A stretch of DNA of 64,000 nucleotides from Robertmurraya sp047302285. GTDB taxonomy: Bacteria; Bacillota; Bacilli; Bacillales; Cytobacillaceae. Below, piece after piece: positions 61,366 through 64,000 of this stretch. The stretch is taken from positions 4,154,001 to 4,218,000 of the forward strand of contig NZ_CP154845.1 of NCBI RefSeq assembly GCF_047302285.1, in the 5' to 3' direction. Every line of letters starts with the position of its first letter. The stretch's first letter is position 1. The position numbers and the translations under genes were made by a program. Under the pieces are notes generated by a model. It saw only the letters and a list, made by a program, of their open reading frames with translations, ran no database searches and had not been told where the DNA came from.

Positions 61366-61801
61366 GGCTATCCCCCCTATTTATTTTTCCGAAAATGAAT
61401 TATTCAAAGCATAAACCATATTATTCCTACCTGTCAACTCGTATTTAAATCCTGTTTTTTACCGTAATATGTAATTTTGAAATTTAAATGAATTCTTTCT
61501 CTAAGACTAGTTTAGTTGTTGAGTTACGACCTTGAATGGACTATCATAAAGAGGGGAACTTTTCCAAATGGTTATAATTTCCCTTCCTACATATATCGAT
61601 AGATAAAAAGATTCAATTTCATATTAAACCTTTTCATTCTCATTATTTTGAGAATATATTAAGTTTGTTTCAACTTAATTACCTCATTATTCCCGAAATC
61701 AGTTAGTAATTTATACTAATCCCGTCCCTTGTCATTACTAGTTTTTTAATATTTTTTTCGTTTTTTAAGGGTTATTGCTTTTCTTTTTTCAAATAGATTA
61801 A

Positions 61802-61829
61802 TATAATAATTACATAATAATAATTATTA
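61802..61829 (+). promoter_or_regulatory. katG promoter with PerR-like box
   Basis: A TATAAT -10 box at 61802-61807 precedes TAATAAT-A-ATTATTA (61815-61829), which matches the PerR box TTATAAT-N-ATTATAA in 12 of 14 positions and is the centre of a 22-bp palindrome. Repression by PerR and release by peroxide would be expected for katG. No clear -35 was found at normal spacing. The upstream part of this gap (61366-61801) has nothing I can recognise. Confidence 0.6.
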
Positions 61830-61891
61830 TTATGTTCTAGTTTCGACTAGATTCATAAATAAATATATATATATTAAAGGAGAGAAGAGTA

Positions 61892-64000
61892 ATGGACAAT
61901 AAACACAATGCTAACATTGAAGGCTGCCCATTTCATGGAGGTGCTACTAGCCCAAAAACTAGTGGTACAACAAATACTGATTGGTGGCCAAATGCATTAA
62001 ACTTAAACATTCTACGTCAGCATGATAAAAAATCTAATCCTATGGGAGAAGACTTTGATTATGCAGAAGAATTTAAGAAACTAGATTTCGATGCTCTTAA
62101 GCAAGATCTAAAAAATGTAATGAAGGATAGTCAAGACTGGTGGCCAGCTGACTATGGTCATTATGGTCCATTATTTATTCGTATGTCTTGGCATGCTGCA
62201 GGTACATACCGTACTGGTGATGGCCGTGGCGGTGGAAACGCTGGTAGCCAACGCTTTGCTCCTCTTAACAGCTGGCCTGATAACGTTAGCCTTGATAAAG
62301 CTCGTCGCCTATTATGGCCAATTAAGCAAAAATATGGTAACAAAATCTCTTGGGCTGACTTAATTGTTTTAGCAGGTAATGTAGCGATTGAAGACATGGG
62401 CTTAAAGACTGTCGGATTTGGTGCAGGTCGTCCAGATATTTGGCATCCAGAAGAAGATATCTACTGGGGTGTAGAAAAAGAATGGCTAGATGATAAGCGT
62501 TACACAGGTGATCGTGAGCTCGAAAATCCACTTGCAGCCGTTCAAATGGGTCTTATTTACGTAAACCCAGAAGGTCCAAACGGTAAGCCAGATCCAATTG
62601 CTGCTGCTCGCGATATTCGTGATACATTCGGCCGTATGGGAATGAATGATGAAGAAACTGTTGCGTTAATCGCTGGTGGACATACTTTCGGTAAAGCACA
62701 CGGTGCCGGTGATGCTGCTCTTGTAGGTCCAGAACCAGAGGCTGCTCCTCTTGAAGCTCAAGGTCTAGGTTGGGAAAATTCTTACGGTAGCGGTAAAGGT
62801 CGTGACACGATCACTAGTGGTATTGAAGGTGCTTGGACTGCTAATCCTACACAATGGGATAATGGCTACTTTGATCTATTATTTGGATATGAGTGGTGGC
62901 TTACAAAGAGCCCAGCAGGTGCATATCAATGGATGGCAGTAGACCCAGCTGAGAAAGACCTTGCTCCAGATGCTGAAGATCCATCTATTAAAGTTCCAAC
63001 AATTATGTTTACAACTGACCTTGCATTACGTAATGATCCAGTATACGAAAAAATTGCTCGTCGTTTCCATGAAAATCCAGAAGAATTCGCTGATGCATTT
63101 GCAAAAGCTTGGTTTAAATTAATCCATCGTGACATGGGTCCAAAAACTAGATATTTAGGTCCAGAAGTTCCAGAAGAAGACTTCATCTGGCAAGATCCTG
63201 TTCCAACAGTAGATTATAACCTAACTGAAGAAGAAGTAGCTAAGATTAAGGCATTAATCCTTGACTCTGAACTAACAATCAGTGAGCTAGTAACAACAGC
63301 ATGGGCTTCTGCAAGCACATTCCGTGGCTCTGATATGCGTGGTGGAGCGAATGGTGCTCGTATCCGTCTTGAGCCACAAAAGAACTGGGAAGTTAACCAA
63401 CCCGAACAACTTGAAAAAGTTCTAACTGTACTTGAGGGAATTCAAAGTCATTTAGATAAGAAAGTTAGCTTAGCTGACTTAATCGTTCTTGGTGGTACTG
63501 CTGCAGTTGAAAAGGCTGCTCAAGATGCAGGCTTTGATGTAACGGTTCCTTTCCTTCCAGGACGTGGTGATGCAACTCAAGAACAAACAGATGTTGAAAG
63601 CTTTGCAGTACTTGAGCCTGTTGCAGATGGTTTCCGCAACTATCAAAAGCAACAGTACAGTGTAGCATCTGCTGAATTACTAGTAGACAAGGCTCAACTT
63701 CTAGGCCTAACAGCTCCAGAAATGACTGTCCTTATTGGTGGCATGCGCGTTCTAGGTACAAACTTCGGTGGAACTAAGCACGGCGTATTCACAGACAGTG
63801 TTGGTACACTTACAAACGACTTCTTCGTTAACTTGCTTGACATGAATGTTAAATGGGCTCCAGTAGGTAATGACGTATTTGAAGGTCGCAACCGCCAAAC
63901 TGGTGAACTTGTACGTACAGCAACAGGTGTTGACCTAGTATTCGGTTCAAACTCTGTTCTACGTGCCCTTGTTGAAGTTTATGCACAAGACGACAACAAA
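61892..64000 (+). CDS. katG: Catalase-peroxidase KatG, 3' end beyond window
   Basis: Bifunctional haem catalase-peroxidase removing hydrogen peroxide. 703 codons are visible, so only about 30 residues are missing. The distal haem site is RMSWHAAGTYR (about residue 90), the proximal His is in GGHTFGKAHG (near 265), and the Met-Tyr-Trp adduct residues are represented by Trp in MSWH, Tyr in GLIYVNPEGP and Met in GRMGMNDEE. No secretion signal. Start ATG at 61892 after AAAGGAGA. Codon use looks strongly biased, as for a highly expressed gene. A PerR-like box lies upstream. Confidence 0.97.
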   Translation, partial: MDNKHNANIEGCPFHGGATSPKTSGTTNTDWWPNALNLNILRQHDKKSNPMGEDFDYAEEFKKLDFDALKQDLKNVMKDSQDWWPADYGHYGPLFIRMSWHAAGTYRTGDGRGGGNAGSQRFAPLNSWPDNVSLDKARRLLWPIKQKYGNKISWADLIVLAGNVAIEDMGLKTVGFGAGRPDIWHPEEDIYWGVEKEWLDDKRYTGDRELENPLAAVQMGLIYVNPEGPNGKPDPIAAARDIRDTFGRMGMNDEETVALIAGGHTFGKAHGAGDAALVGPEPEAAPLEAQGLGWENSYGSGKGRDTITSGIEGAWTANPTQWDNGYFDLLFGYEWWLTKSPAGAYQWMAVDPAEKDLAPDAEDPSIKVPTIMFTTDLALRNDPVYEKIARRFHENPEEFADAFAKAWFKLIHRDMGPKTRYLGPEVPEEDFIWQDPVPTVDYNLTEEEVAKIKALILDSELTISELVTTAWASASTFRGSDMRGGANGARIRLEPQKNWEVNQPEQLEKVLTVLEGIQSHLDKKVSLADLIVLGGTAAVEKAAQDAGFDVTVPFLPGRGDATQEQTDVESFAVLEPVADGFRNYQKQQYSVASAELLVDKAQLLGLTAPEMTVLIGGMRVLGTNFGGTKHGVFTDSVGTLTNDFFVNLLDMNVKWAPVGNDVFEGRNRQTGELVRTATGVDLVFGSNSVLRALVEVYAQDDNK

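Noticed and set aside
62154..63891. Several plus- and minus-strand frames overlapping katG
   Set aside because: All are out-of-frame shadows of the katG reading frame, which itself is open to the window edge.
1..64000. CRISPR arrays, tRNA, rRNA, T-box or common riboswitch cores
   Set aside because: Read through the gaps for regular spacers, cloverleaf arms and conserved leader motifs; none recognised by eye.

Overview
The window looks like a chromosomal segment of a low-GC, aerobic, Gram-positive bacterium of the Bacillaceae. The evidence is AGGAGG-type ribosome sites with frequent GTG and TTG starts, lipobox lipoproteins, a perfect CcpA cre site, a PerR-like box, YesM/YesN-type two-component proteins and TcyP- and UgtP-like proteins. 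Species cannot be named from the sequence. No tRNA, rRNA, CRISPR array or intact mobile element was seen. Most genes are on the minus strand.

Layout. (1) 1-6.9 kb: a hexuronate locus with a TRAP transporter (dctPQM, dctM cut by the window edge), a FadR-type GntR regulator, fructuronate reductase and mannonate dehydratase (uxuB, uxuA), and a divergent second FadR-type regulator with a perfect 16-bp palindrome between them. (2) 7.4-9.7 kb: a UTRA-type GntR regulator, a phosphonate-cluster-type hexapeptide acyltransferase and a PHP phosphoesterase. (3) 10-18.5 kb: a tiny lipoprotein, a UgtP-like glycosyltransferase, a divergent ppk/ppx polyphosphate pair, a methyltransferase, a YtrA-type regulator with its membrane partner, and a DoxX protein. 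(4) 18.5-30.3 kb: a probable aromatic-compound catabolic island: FMN reductase, MFS importer, alpha/beta hydrolase, luciferase-like monooxygenase, VOC ring-cleaving dioxygenase, a large ATPase/TPR/SARP-type regulator split by a frameshift in an A8 run, a CoA-transferase pair, a citryl-CoA-lyase-like protein and a second hydrolase. Four transcription units share an 11-bp-phased heptamer array in front of their promoters.

(5) 30.5-39.5 kb: a PhnDCEE-type ABC importer with a purine-deaminase-like amidohydrolase and a divergent cytoplasmic 5'-nucleotidase, then a LysR regulator and an NmrA-like reductase. No C-P lyase gene is present. (6) 39.5-45 kb: housekeeping genes and an overlapping lactone oxidase / deaminase-aldolase pair. 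(7) 45.2-56.8 kb: a pentose operon read as D-lyxose uptake and catabolism (ribose-type ABC importer, D-lyxose isomerase, aldose-epimerase-like protein, xylulokinase) with a cre site. Upstream lie a YesN-type response regulator, a histidine kinase with almost no extracellular sensor, and a duplicated ABC-ATPase-like protein in which every nucleotide-binding motif is degenerate. (8) 57-64 kb: an IS1182-type transposase remnant, a tandem-repeat protein of unknown function, an internally deleted sdaAA remnant, an orphan hxlB, tcyP, a carboxylesterase and a 3'-truncated katG.

The two most interesting systems are the SARP-like regulon of the aromatic island (shared phased heptamers, frameshifted regulator) and the pseudo-ABC-ATPase placed in one operon with a sensor-poor histidine kinase next to the lyxose transporter.
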